Of a stretch of DNA of 64,000 nt, positions 38,682-47,513 are shown piece by piece. Numbering within the stretch: position 1 is the stretch's first letter; the number at the start of each line of letters is the position of its first letter. The notes below the pieces were generated by a model. That model was not told where the DNA came from. It was given only the letters and a program-made list of their open reading frames with translations, and searched no databases. The DNA is from Scheffersomyces stipitis CBS 6054. Its lineage: Eukaryota > Ascomycota > Pichiomycetes > Serinales > Debaryomycetaceae. The stretch spans positions 434,001-498,000 of the forward strand of contig NC_009047.1 of the NCBI RefSeq assembly GCF_000209165.1. Direction: 5' to 3'. A program made the translations under genes and the position numbers.

Positions 38682-39998
38682 CTAGCTGTATGGATCGAAA
38701 ACGGTTTGTAACTTGGTATTTCTGAATATACGCATGCCGGCAGTGCTTCCATTCTTGAAATCACATCGTTTTCTGGCGAGGATGAAGTTCCTTTCCACAA
38801 ATGATAGTCCTCTTGACCAGAAAAGAAGAAACGAAAAACTTGCAATAGAATATAACATACCAACAATTAAATCTAGTCGCCAATGGTGATCCAAGTAGAT
38901 AGTTGCCCACCACTGTAAAACAACGTAGAGTAGGTAGGCGATCTTTACTCCCATATTTCGCGAATAATATGATACAAATAAGAATACCATCACCGCCATT
39001 GCCGAATGCAATGATGGGAGTGCTCCAAATACTATTGGAGATATATGAAAACCAGCAGTATGAATATGTGTACCCATGATCATGTCTATTCTTATGAGCC
39101 CAGCAGCAAAGCCAGGCATATCATAATCAGGAATTGTCTCTTCACCATAAAAATAAATATACCATGGAGGCACGTTCGGAAATATCAAATGAGTAACAAC
39201 ACCTGCTATGTTCTGAATACCTAGACCCAAAGAAAACAATCTAAGAGCACCAGGAGGTTGAAATAAATATAACCAGATTGCAGTGAAAATTGGGGCGACG
39301 AGATGGCAAACAACATACAAGAACCAGGCTAGTAAATCCTTAGGAGTTCGTATGGGATCCCTGAACCAATACACAAGATTCAATATAAACCATGAGGTAG
39401 GCACTAGAATCGGTGTAGCAAGACACCAGCAATTTAATGGTTTGGTCTTCGGGGTTTCAAGACTTTTTGATACTCTTCCATTGTTGTTATTGTAATGTTC
39501 AACAAATAACTCTGGATTCAGGTCCCGTTCGAAGAAAGGTGTCACATCTGCATCTAAAGAGTGAGGTGAGTTCAACAAGGTAGCATCCATGGGAATAGTG
39601 GTTACCTGCAATTCTAGTTCCTCTGCAACAGAGAGTTGATCGGAATTGTTATACTCCAAACGAGAATCGGATTCAGAGATCATGTAACGATATTTTATCA
39701 AAGCTCCACACAAAGCAACTAGGAACGATAGAGAAGTTATGCCATATATAGGATACAAAAATATATCAAATATGTATCGATCTAGTGTCATGGCAAGTTT
39801 AACGTGAATTGGTGGCCTGGTCCAATTGGGAATTAGACCAGCATTTTTGAATATCAGCAACCATATGAGGACGGGTGAAAAACTGATGAAAAAATTGAGA
39901 ATAAACTGGAAAATATTTCTCCCATTTAAAACCGATAAAACAACCCGCCTCCATAATTGAACAATGATAACCAATGCTCCCAAAACATGATTTTTCAT
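38682..39998 (-). CDS. IPT1-like inositolphosphotransferase (left copy)
   Basis: A 438-residue multi-pass membrane protein of the Aur1/Ipt1 family. Ipt1 adds the second phosphoinositol to make M(IP)2C, the main complex sphingolipid of the yeast plasma membrane; Aur1 makes IPC. Landmarks: an N-terminal membrane region with FKNAGLIPNW; KDLLAWFLYVV and FQPPGALRLFSLGLGIQNIAGVVTHL; then the PAP2-type catalytic motifs GALPSLHSA and YLDHHWRLDLIVG, whose histidines and Asp form the active site. GFAAGLIRID and GTHIHTAGFHISPIVFG resemble Ipt1 more than Aur1. It is shorter than S. cerevisiae Ipt1 (527). Identical copy at 41614-42930. Confidence 0.87.
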   Translation of the reverse strand: MKNHVLGALVIIVQLWRRVVLSVLNGRNIFQFILNFFISFSPVLIWLLIFKNAGLIPNWTRPPIHVKLAMTLDRYIFDIFLYPIYGITSLSFLVALCGALIKYRYMISESDSRLEYNNSDQLSVAEELELQVTTIPMDATLLNSPHSLDADVTPFFERDLNPELFVEHYNNNNGRVSKSLETPKTKPLNCWCLATPILVPTSWFILNLVYWFRDPIRTPKDLLAWFLYVVCHLVAPIFTAIWLYLFQPPGALRLFSLGLGIQNIAGVVTHLIFPNVPPWYIYFYGEETIPDYDMPGFAAGLIRIDMIMGTHIHTAGFHISPIVFGALPSLHSAMAVMVFLFVSYYSRNMGVKIAYLLYVVLQWWATIYLDHHWRLDLIVGMLYSIASFSFLLFWSRGLSFVERNFILARKRCDFKNGSTAGMRIFRNTKLQTVFDPYS

Positions 39999-40307
39999 TT
40001 TGAAAACTAAATTAAGAGAAGGGATATGGGAATTAAATATAGCGATGCTGCTATGATATGTCTACTTATATGAGAAAGGAGGCCCAGAAAGTTGATTGTT
40101 TTCTAGGAAGCATGATTTGGTTCAGTGAATCCACGTTCCACAATTTTTGGAGCCACCCTGAAATTGAAGCCCTATTGAACTTTGCAATCCTGTCCACATG
40201 CGACTTTTTTATTTCTGTTTTAGAATTTGGAGAGTTGAAATATTTGTTTATGGAATTCAGTTGTGTAACAACAATCAGTAGGTCACAGTTGCTCATTTAT
40301 TATCGAA

Positions 40308-40328
40308 GTGCATAATTGTCATATGCAC
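40308..40328. repeat. Hairpin near the inner edge of the left arm
   Basis: Perfect 7-bp stem GTGCATA / TATGCAC around the loop ATTGTCA. It is flanked by two direct copies of TATCGAAGT (40301-40309 and 40334-40342). It occurs also in the right arm, at 41284-41304, about 28 bp from the arm end. Confidence 0.75.
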
Positions 40329-40619
40329 TATACTATCGAAGTCTTATTTAGAGACATTTACGAAAAAAAAAAATTACGTAATGCTACAGCTAAACTTTAA
40401 AGTTTCATAATTGAAGACATACTAAATTGAAAAAAACGTGCTATTCCATGCAATCATAGCTGAAAATGGCTCTCAATGCTTTCAAACACCCTGGTAGTTA
40501 CTGTCCTTATGCATGGATGTGGAAGAATCGCCATATAGAGTTTGATACTAAAGTTTTCCATATTTTTGGAAGACTTTGTCTGCGCCGTCATAATTTTTTG
40601 GTCTGTAAACAGTTCGTGG

Positions 40620-40627
40620 TATATAAA
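40620..40627 (+). promoter_or_regulatory. TATA element of the spacer gene
   Basis: TATATAAA 80 bp upstream of the ATG at 40707, in the expected position for a yeast promoter. The gene therefore appears to carry its promoter inside the spacer, independent of spacer orientation. Confidence 0.55.
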
Positions 40628-40706
40628 CAAATTAATATAACTATTATGCCATCTATATCGCCTGAATTCCTATACTGTTTCTTTCTATGCTTTCTGCTTC
40701 GGTTTA

Positions 40707-41234
40707 ATGAAAGCTGCATCTGTCTTCTACTGTTTCCTCGGCTTCTTCTATCTGGTACATGCACAGAGGAGAGGTTATCAAGAAGCGATGTTCCTATTCA
40801 CCAAAAGCTATACTTCATTTGGATACCATTCTGGTATCATCAAAGTACCTGTTGAATCAACAATTTTTGAGTTTTCCCCTTATTTCAAGGAATTGCACTT
40901 CCATCTGTATGACAATTATGTGAAGTTGATCGCCTTAAAAGCTATATTGAGAGCTGCAACAACTGCAAAAGCTACTGGCGATATTTTATATTTGTACAAT
41001 TACATTGCATTAAATGGGTTGCTGGACAATATGAGCTTGAACTACAAGTCAAATTTCAAGCAGGAGGTTTGTTATTACTTAAATTCTCCGGATGCTCTTT
41101 CGATACATGAATTAGAGGCAAGTGCCACAGATAGGTTGTTATCTAAGTTCTACAGCGAGTTTCCTGTACAAGATTGTCAAAGAATTCTAAAGCAGGAAAA
41201 AGTTGCAAGTGATGATATGAAAGTCAAACTATAA
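40707..41234 (+). CDS. Secreted single-domain protein in the spacer
   Basis: A 175-residue protein with a signal peptide (MKAASVFYCFLGFFYLVHA). It has the same family domain as the two arm genes: ELHFHLYDNYVKL, KATGDILYLYNYIALNG, QEVC and QDC. It is clearly diverged from both, so it is a third paralogue and not a recent copy. It lacks the Cys-rich tail; the C-terminus is Lys/Asp-rich. It is the only unique gene inside the inverted-repeat structure. The family function is unknown; secretion is supported by the signal peptide. Confidence 0.82.
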   Translation: MKAASVFYCFLGFFYLVHAQRRGYQEAMFLFTKSYTSFGYHSGIIKVPVESTIFEFSPYFKELHFHLYDNYVKLIALKAILRAATTAKATGDILYLYNYIALNGLLDNMSLNYKSNFKQEVCYYLNSPDALSIHELEASATDRLLSKFYSEFPVQDCQRILKQEKVASDDMKVKL

Positions 41235-41613
41235 TAAAATGGTAGTTCTATAAACTGTCTCTAAATAAGACTTCGATAGTATAGTGCATATGACAATTAT
41301 GCACTTCGATAATAAATGAGCAACTGTGACCTACTGATTGTTGTTACACAACTGAATTCCATAAACAAATATTTCAACTCTCCAAATTCTAAAACAGAAA
41401 TAAAAAAGTCGCATGTGGACAGGATTGCAAAGTTCAATAGGGCTTCAATTTCAGGGTGGCTCCAAAAATTGTGGAACGTGGATTCACTGAACCAAATCAT
41501 GCTTCCTAGAAAACAATCAACTTTCTGGGCCTCCTTTCTCATATAAGTAGACATATCATAGCAGCATCGCTATATTTAATTCCCATATCCCTTCTCTTAA
41601 TTTAGTTTTCAAA

Positions 41614-42930
41614 ATGAAAAATCATGTTTTGGGAGCATTGGTTATCATTGTTCAATTATGGAGGCGGGTTGTTTTATCGGTTTTAAATGGGAGAAATATT
41701 TTCCAGTTTATTCTCAATTTTTTCATCAGTTTTTCACCCGTCCTCATATGGTTGCTGATATTCAAAAATGCTGGTCTAATTCCCAATTGGACCAGGCCAC
41801 CAATTCACGTTAAACTTGCCATGACACTAGATCGATACATATTTGATATATTTTTGTATCCTATATATGGCATAACTTCTCTATCGTTCCTAGTTGCTTT
41901 GTGTGGAGCTTTGATAAAATATCGTTACATGATCTCTGAATCCGATTCTCGTTTGGAGTATAACAATTCCGATCAACTCTCTGTTGCAGAGGAACTAGAA
42001 TTGCAGGTAACCACTATTCCCATGGATGCTACCTTGTTGAACTCACCTCACTCTTTAGATGCAGATGTGACACCTTTCTTCGAACGGGACCTGAATCCAG
42101 AGTTATTTGTTGAACATTACAATAACAACAATGGAAGAGTATCAAAAAGTCTTGAAACCCCGAAGACCAAACCATTAAATTGCTGGTGTCTTGCTACACC
42201 GATTCTAGTGCCTACCTCATGGTTTATATTGAATCTTGTGTATTGGTTCAGGGATCCCATACGAACTCCTAAGGATTTACTAGCCTGGTTCTTGTATGTT
42301 GTTTGCCATCTCGTCGCCCCAATTTTCACTGCAATCTGGTTATATTTATTTCAACCTCCTGGTGCTCTTAGATTGTTTTCTTTGGGTCTAGGTATTCAGA
42401 ACATAGCAGGTGTTGTTACTCATTTGATATTTCCGAACGTGCCTCCATGGTATATTTATTTTTATGGTGAAGAGACAATTCCTGATTATGATATGCCTGG
42501 CTTTGCTGCTGGGCTCATAAGAATAGACATGATCATGGGTACACATATTCATACTGCTGGTTTTCATATATCTCCAATAGTATTTGGAGCACTCCCATCA
42601 TTGCATTCGGCAATGGCGGTGATGGTATTCTTATTTGTATCATATTATTCGCGAAATATGGGAGTAAAGATCGCCTACCTACTCTACGTTGTTTTACAGT
42701 GGTGGGCAACTATCTACTTGGATCACCATTGGCGACTAGATTTAATTGTTGGTATGTTATATTCTATTGCAAGTTTTTCGTTTCTTCTTTTCTGGTCAAG
42801 AGGACTATCATTTGTGGAAAGGAACTTCATCCTCGCCAGAAAACGATGTGATTTCAAGAATGGAAGCACTGCCGGCATGCGTATATTCAGAAATACCAAG
42901 TTACAAACCGTTTTCGATCCATACAGCTAG
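41614..42930 (+). CDS. IPT1-like inositolphosphotransferase (right copy)
   Basis: The translation is identical to the copy at 38682-39998, with the same start, stop and PAP2-type active site. Codon 48 is CTG (41755-41757) in the membrane-region motif IWL-CTG-IF. As I remember it, Ipt1 of S. cerevisiae has Ser at this position, consistent with CUG being read as serine. The two copies point outward from the spacer, and their 5' regions reach nearly to the arm ends. Confidence 0.87.
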   Translation: MKNHVLGALVIIVQLWRRVVLSVLNGRNIFQFILNFFISFSPVLIWLLIFKNAGLIPNWTRPPIHVKLAMTLDRYIFDIFLYPIYGITSLSFLVALCGALIKYRYMISESDSRLEYNNSDQLSVAEELELQVTTIPMDATLLNSPHSLDADVTPFFERDLNPELFVEHYNNNNGRVSKSLETPKTKPLNCWCLATPILVPTSWFILNLVYWFRDPIRTPKDLLAWFLYVVCHLVAPIFTAIWLYLFQPPGALRLFSLGLGIQNIAGVVTHLIFPNVPPWYIYFYGEETIPDYDMPGFAAGLIRIDMIMGTHIHTAGFHISPIVFGALPSLHSAMAVMVFLFVSYYSRNMGVKIAYLLYVVLQWWATIYLDHHWRLDLIVGMLYSIASFSFLLFWSRGLSFVERNFILARKRCDFKNGSTAGMRIFRNTKLQTVFDPYS

Positions 42931-43350
42931 AATCATTGTGTTCTTCATGTATCGGGTCATCTGCTGTCACCAATTCTGTTTTACTGGTTGTTGTTACCAT
43001 TGTTTCTAATATGAATACTTTTCATCGCCACACAATGCTTAGAATTTTACTTTTTCTACGACCTAGTACGCATCTATTGGTAGGTTTATAGAATTACCAA
43101 CAATTCATAATTGTAGATTTATGAAATAGCCTTGTGCCAGACATAAGTTGATGTATTCGATTTCAGCCAAGAGTAAATAGTCGGCTGGATTGAATGACAG
43201 CAACTACGCCTTAGATTTAAACAATTCAAATTGTAGAAAAGTAAGAGTGAATATATAGAACATATATTCAACATGTGGAAAGCGCTATATAGTGTAATAA
43301 ACAATTATACATATCAGTCTAATTTTCCGAACTAACTGAAGTTTTCCAAA

Positions 43351-43875
43351 TTAAGTCTTATATCCATGAGAACTGAAATCTCCACCGACATCCCCTCCGC
43401 AATCTCCAACTGGGAAATTCTTATAATACGTAGATAGCTTCTTGTCCGCTGTAGTTTCTGATAATTCTAATGTTGAATTAGCTTCGTATGTCTTCAAAAA
43501 TAGGCAAACTTCATCTTTGAAGTTTGAAGTATAATTTGTTAAGGCCACATTCCCTTCTTCACCATTAAAAGCAATGTAATTGTACAAATACAATATGTCA
43601 CCGGTAGCTCCAGCTTCAACAGCAGCATTTAGTATACTAGAAATCGCTTTCAACTTAGAATAGTTGTCAAACAGGTAGAAATTCAAAGGAACGAAATACG
43701 GATTAATACCATCACGAGGCGCATCTCTAGAACCTACTCTGATCACCCCAGAATTCTTTGCAAAAGACGCTGTTCCACTTGTGAACAAGCCTATTGCTTT
43801 AGAATAAGAAGTCGTCATAACAGCGTTGACCAAACAGAAATTTAAAATAAGATATAGGAGTACATGAAACATCAT
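43351..43875 (-). CDS. Secreted single-domain protein (right copy)
   Basis: The translation is identical to the copy at 37737-38261: signal peptide, family domain with two conserved cysteines, Gly/Ser-rich end. It is convergent with the right IPT1-like copy, as on the left. Confidence 0.83.
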   Translation of the reverse strand: MMFHVLLYLILNFCLVNAVMTTSYSKAIGLFTSGTASFAKNSGVIRVGSRDAPRDGINPYFVPLNFYLFDNYSKLKAISSILNAAVEAGATGDILYLYNYIAFNGEEGNVALTNYTSNFKDEVCLFLKTYEANSTLELSETTADKKLSTYYKNFPVGDCGGDVGGDFSSHGYKT

Positions 43876-45053
43876 GATGGAGGACCACTTGTTTATCTTC
43901 GTTCTTAGGAGGGCTATAAGTTGGAAACCACCAGTTTAAGAACTATTCTCAATTTCTAGGTCTGATCAAACAGGACGTTATATCCACGTTTCTCCGCTTA
44001 TGAAATTCAATTCTGCACATGCTAGGAATTGTTCGAGAGTTTCCGCGTTTATTTTGCATGTAACATGGTTTCCAATAAATTCTAATACATTACTGGGTTC
44101 AGATTCAGTATTTTTTGAACTATTTTGCTTAGTTAAACGAACGCGGCTTATTTACAGAACTCATCACTTTAGCATACATTTTGCGGAGTATATAATTTAA
44201 AATACTGAAATATTGATCTACTTCTAAATTGGGTCGCTGCTACATTTTTCTAATAAGAAGAAGCTAAGGGAGACAAATCAAGCAGAAGTCATGTTGTGCA
44301 ACCAATAGGTTCAACCTAATATCTTACCTGTAAGCACGTTGGTTCCGGTTAACCTTAAATGTTTTGGACGATCACTTAACCATACCCCAACAATTGACCT
44401 TAAAGTTGATTAGTATACACCAAACTAGGCGCCTTGAAATTTTACCATACCATGCAAATCATTTTAAGCATTAGTACCTGTACCTAGTACATATGTATAA
44501 TCTACAAATTATTTGTGTCTGCGTTTAGACGAACCTTATATTTTAAAAGAAACAAAAATACAAAGAAAATAATTGAATTTGACATTGGACCGATATAACA
44601 GTAGCGGCTCCAAAAGAAAAATAGAAACGAATTTGCACCGAATACTGCATGCACGAAGAAAACGTATGCAGAGGCGTGAAAAGTATTCCTGTATGTAATA
44701 TCGACTGCAAAAAACTTCTGTCTTTCACGTTCTCCAAATTTGTATATGTTCAGTTACAATAGCAATGAATACTGGCCCACGAGCACCAGAATTGGGATCA
44801 CGGGGATCAGAATAGGGCCACATGCACCAATATGTATCTCTTTGAAAAAATTCATATGATATTGCAGTCCAAATTAGAATTGCCTAAGTATTATTGACTG
44901 CAATGTGGATGAACATAATTTTTATACTTTAAACATTGACACGATTCGCAATATATAAATAACTAAAGAAAGCATTCCTCAGAGCAATTGAAATTCACTC
45001 AACCATTACTTAGGTGATCCAAACAAACTTTTCAAGAAAATTAACAATTTGAC

Positions 45054-45869
45054 ATGATTTCTATTTTGGTTTCAATTTTTCTTAGCTTTCTCGGCATTGT
45101 CACTGCGGCAATCAACGATCCTGCTTACTACAATTCATTATCTTCTTTTATTAACAAGGAACACAACTTTTCAAAGGGCAACGGAACTATTTCCGTAGAA
45201 GCTGCTTCGTTGGTTTACAATAAGAGAAGCGAGTACGATTCCTACTTTAAAGACTTCTCGTTTTATCTGTTTGATGCTTTCGACAAGTTGGTTCAATTGC
45301 ATTCATTGCTTAAAGATGCAGAGTTAGCAAGTGCAACTGGTGATAGATTGTACTTGTATAATTACATCGCATTCAACGGACAAGACGAGCAAGTCGAACT
45401 TAGTTCTTCTTCAGCTTTCAAGCAGGAGGTATGCAAATTTTTGGATATCAATAGCCTCAACGATACTTCTACCTTATCAGCAAGTTCAGGAAACGCAGAT
45501 TTGTCATTGTTCTACCAACAGATCCAAATTGAAGACTGCGGTAAGTCGAAAAATATCGCCAGAGATAGCACTAGTTGTGATGGAAGTCATGCTCCTAATG
45601 CTGGTAATTGTCAGGCCTTGGCCGACGACCTTGAGTATAATCATGGTGGAGATGTATTTAGTGATTCTCCAAGATCGTATTGCCTCGCAGGATGTTGTGT
45701 ATCATGGAGTGCACCTATATCTGCTACAGGAGATTGGCTTTCTGCAAAAGCTGGTTGGTGTATTCAACAATGTGTTAATGCAGGGTTGAGTTGTGAAATT
45801 TTTGGTGTTGTTTACGCAAACAAAACACTTGACTTTTGTTTAAGTTACAGAGCGGATGGGTGTACCTAG
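45054..45869 (+). CDS. Secreted two-domain Cys-rich protein (right copy)
   Basis: The translation is identical to the copy at 35743-36558, including the ten-cysteine C-terminal domain. The upstream side has TATATAAA (about 44952-44959), roughly 100 bp before the ATG. The upstream sequence differs from the left copy at one base (44927). Confidence 0.85.
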   Translation: MISILVSIFLSFLGIVTAAINDPAYYNSLSSFINKEHNFSKGNGTISVEAASLVYNKRSEYDSYFKDFSFYLFDAFDKLVQLHSLLKDAELASATGDRLYLYNYIAFNGQDEQVELSSSSAFKQEVCKFLDINSLNDTSTLSASSGNADLSLFYQQIQIEDCGKSKNIARDSTSCDGSHAPNAGNCQALADDLEYNHGGDVFSDSPRSYCLAGCCVSWSAPISATGDWLSAKAGWCIQQCVNAGLSCEIFGVVYANKTLDFCLSYRADGCT

Positions 45870-46531
45870 TGATGCTGAGGGTATGAAAACATTTCGCTTT
45901 ATTCCTTATTTCTTCTTTATTATTATTCCTATTTTCCATTCTATTATTTTTAGTATTTTACTGTGAGAATTTCATAACTGCCTGTCTTTGCGAATGTAAG
46001 TCCTTAGTCATATCTACGAGTACGAATATACTTGCATATATTAAAGCAGCCGATAATCTCTTTTGATTCATGTGTTAGTTTAAGCTTAACTCAACAATAT
46101 TCATAATACATCACCATTTTTTACTCAATTCTAACAATTTACATTGTCTATTTTTATCTTCATTTTTCTTAACTTGCAATTGTTGGCCCAATCTTAAAAG
46201 TAATGTCTCCAAGTCATGTTCTTGAAGCACCTGATAAACTTTATATTGTTAGGTTGAAGAATTGATATGCTTGCAATGTGGGCATGTAATATTGAACGGG
46301 AACCATAATTAGGTGCAAATAAAATGATGCAATGAAGAATTCAACTGATGAAGAGAGTTGTATTTTCTCATTGCTATTATTATAACCATATACCAAGCTA
46401 AGGCTATGAAAGAATGTTTATGAAGCCTTGTAGTTGAAATAAATGGAAAACAGTTCTATTTACTTGAATATCTTGCCACATGTATGATCAACTGAAGTAA
46501 ACTAGGACCCAAGAGATTTACTGGCTTGACA

Positions 46532-46736
46532 CGGAGACACAATGAAAATAAGCTGAAAGCACCTGGGCATTGAAATGCATACATCCAGATGGCAACAACA
46601 TATAAGAGCCGAGCTAGCAAATATTCAGCAATTCGTATGGGATCCCTGAACCAATAGTCAAAAATTCAATACAAACCATAAGTATGTACTTGGGGGGGCG
46701 GTGCAATAAACCAACAATTCAATGGCCTGTGTTTCC
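46532..46736 (-). pseudogene. Relic of an IPT1-like gene (right copy)
   Basis: Mirror image of 34876-35080. The relic reads antisense to the neighbouring transposase relic and is present in both arms, so it predates the arm duplication. Confidence 0.8.
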
Positions 46737-46758
46737 GGTTGTCAAATCTCTTCTTTAA

Positions 46759-47480
46759 TCTTCTACTCTTATTATATCTAAAGTCTGTAAGTTTAGTCTA
46801 TACAGAATTTCGAAGTGGGAAATACGAAGAAGTCTGGACAAGCTAAGACAAGAAAGACTTGAATGGGCAAATGAATATAAATATATGCTTGACTTTAACC
46901 TGAATTGTATTTTTGTAGATGAAGCTGGTAACAGTATGAGACGTGAATATGGCTGGTCGGCAGGGGGTGGGAAGGCATCTCTTACTTCTCTGACTCGTGG
47001 TCTCACCGTTTCATTTCTGAGTGCCATATCTCCTCAAGGTTTATATCGAGTTAAAGACTAGAACACCAGCAGCGTCCAATAAAAAGAGAAAACTTGACTA
47101 TGGTAAGAATGCAGCTGATACAGGAAGCAAAGGTACCACCGCTAACCATTTTTATTATTTCATCAAGCCTATCATTTAGCAAGTGAAAAACAATCCTGAG
47201 TTATGAGACTTGAAATACTTGATTTTTGATAACGCATCTATCCACAGGCGTCGCGATATTCATTTGCTACTTGCCCCGAGTGGGCTTGAACTTGTGTTAT
47301 TCATATTCTCCTAGTTTAAATGCCATCGAAGAGTTTTGAGCGCTGTGTAAAAGTAAAGTCAAGAGACCATTTTTGAGTAATAAGGATCAGTCGACACCAA
47401 GGGTCAAAGAATCCACTCAAGAAATTACAATTGAGAGTTATGAAGGATTCCGTAGACATTCTTCTAATCACGTCCATGTT
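46759..47480 (+). pseudogene. Decayed Tc1/mariner-type (IS630 superfamily) transposase (right copy)
   Basis: Frame 46759-47058 reads YRISKWEIRRSLDKLRQERL, then WANEYKYML, NCIFVDEAGNSMRREYGWS and RGLTVSFLSAIS, then stops at TAG 47059. This is the first catalytic Asp region of Tc1-like enzymes (FxDE ... R..GW). In shifted frames the similarity resumes at about 47145-47350 with LIFDNASIHRRRDIHLLL (second Asp) and SPSLNAIEEF (the family SPxLNPIE block with the catalytic Glu). Several stops and frameshifts break it, and the 3' end is cut at the arm boundary. I did not look for or find its terminal repeats. It is not functional. Confidence 0.78.
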
Positions 47481-47513
47481 GGAAGTGGAGCTTTTTGAAA
47501 TGATTAGTGAAAA

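Larger units (their letters stand above)
34099..40356 (+). repeat. Left arm of a 6.26-kb inverted repeat
   Basis: Every feature here has a mirror image at position 81612 minus its coordinate, with no indels: 34585-34857 against 46755-47027, 35743-36558 against 45054-45869, 38682-39998 against 41614-42930. I compared several non-coding blocks by eye and found a single mismatch (A at 36685 against C at 44927). The arm spans 6,258 bp. Contents from the outside in: transposase relic, IPT1 relic, 271-residue secreted protein gene, 174-residue secreted protein gene and IPT1-like gene. Confidence 0.97.
40357..41255. other. Unique spacer of the inverted repeat (899 bp)
   Basis: The only part of 34.1-47.5 kb present once. 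It starts where GAGACA is followed by TTTACG on the left and ends just before TGTCTC on the right. It contains one gene (40707-41234) with its own TATA element, and a long A run at 40363. Confidence 0.93.
41256..47513 (-). repeat. Right arm of the inverted repeat
   Basis: Reverse complement of 34099-40356, the same length (6,258 bp). At the outer end both arms agree up to GTGAAAA; the left continues with C and the right with A. Confidence 0.97.

Noticed and set aside
40058..40315. Mirrored 85- and 76-codon ORFs upstream of the IPT1-like genes
   Set aside because: They are short, overlap on opposite strands and have no domain; they lie in the likely promoter.
34099..47513. CRISPR array or bacterial-type genomic island
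   Set aside because: The genes, introns and retrotransposon are clearly eukaryotic, and there are no spaced short repeats.
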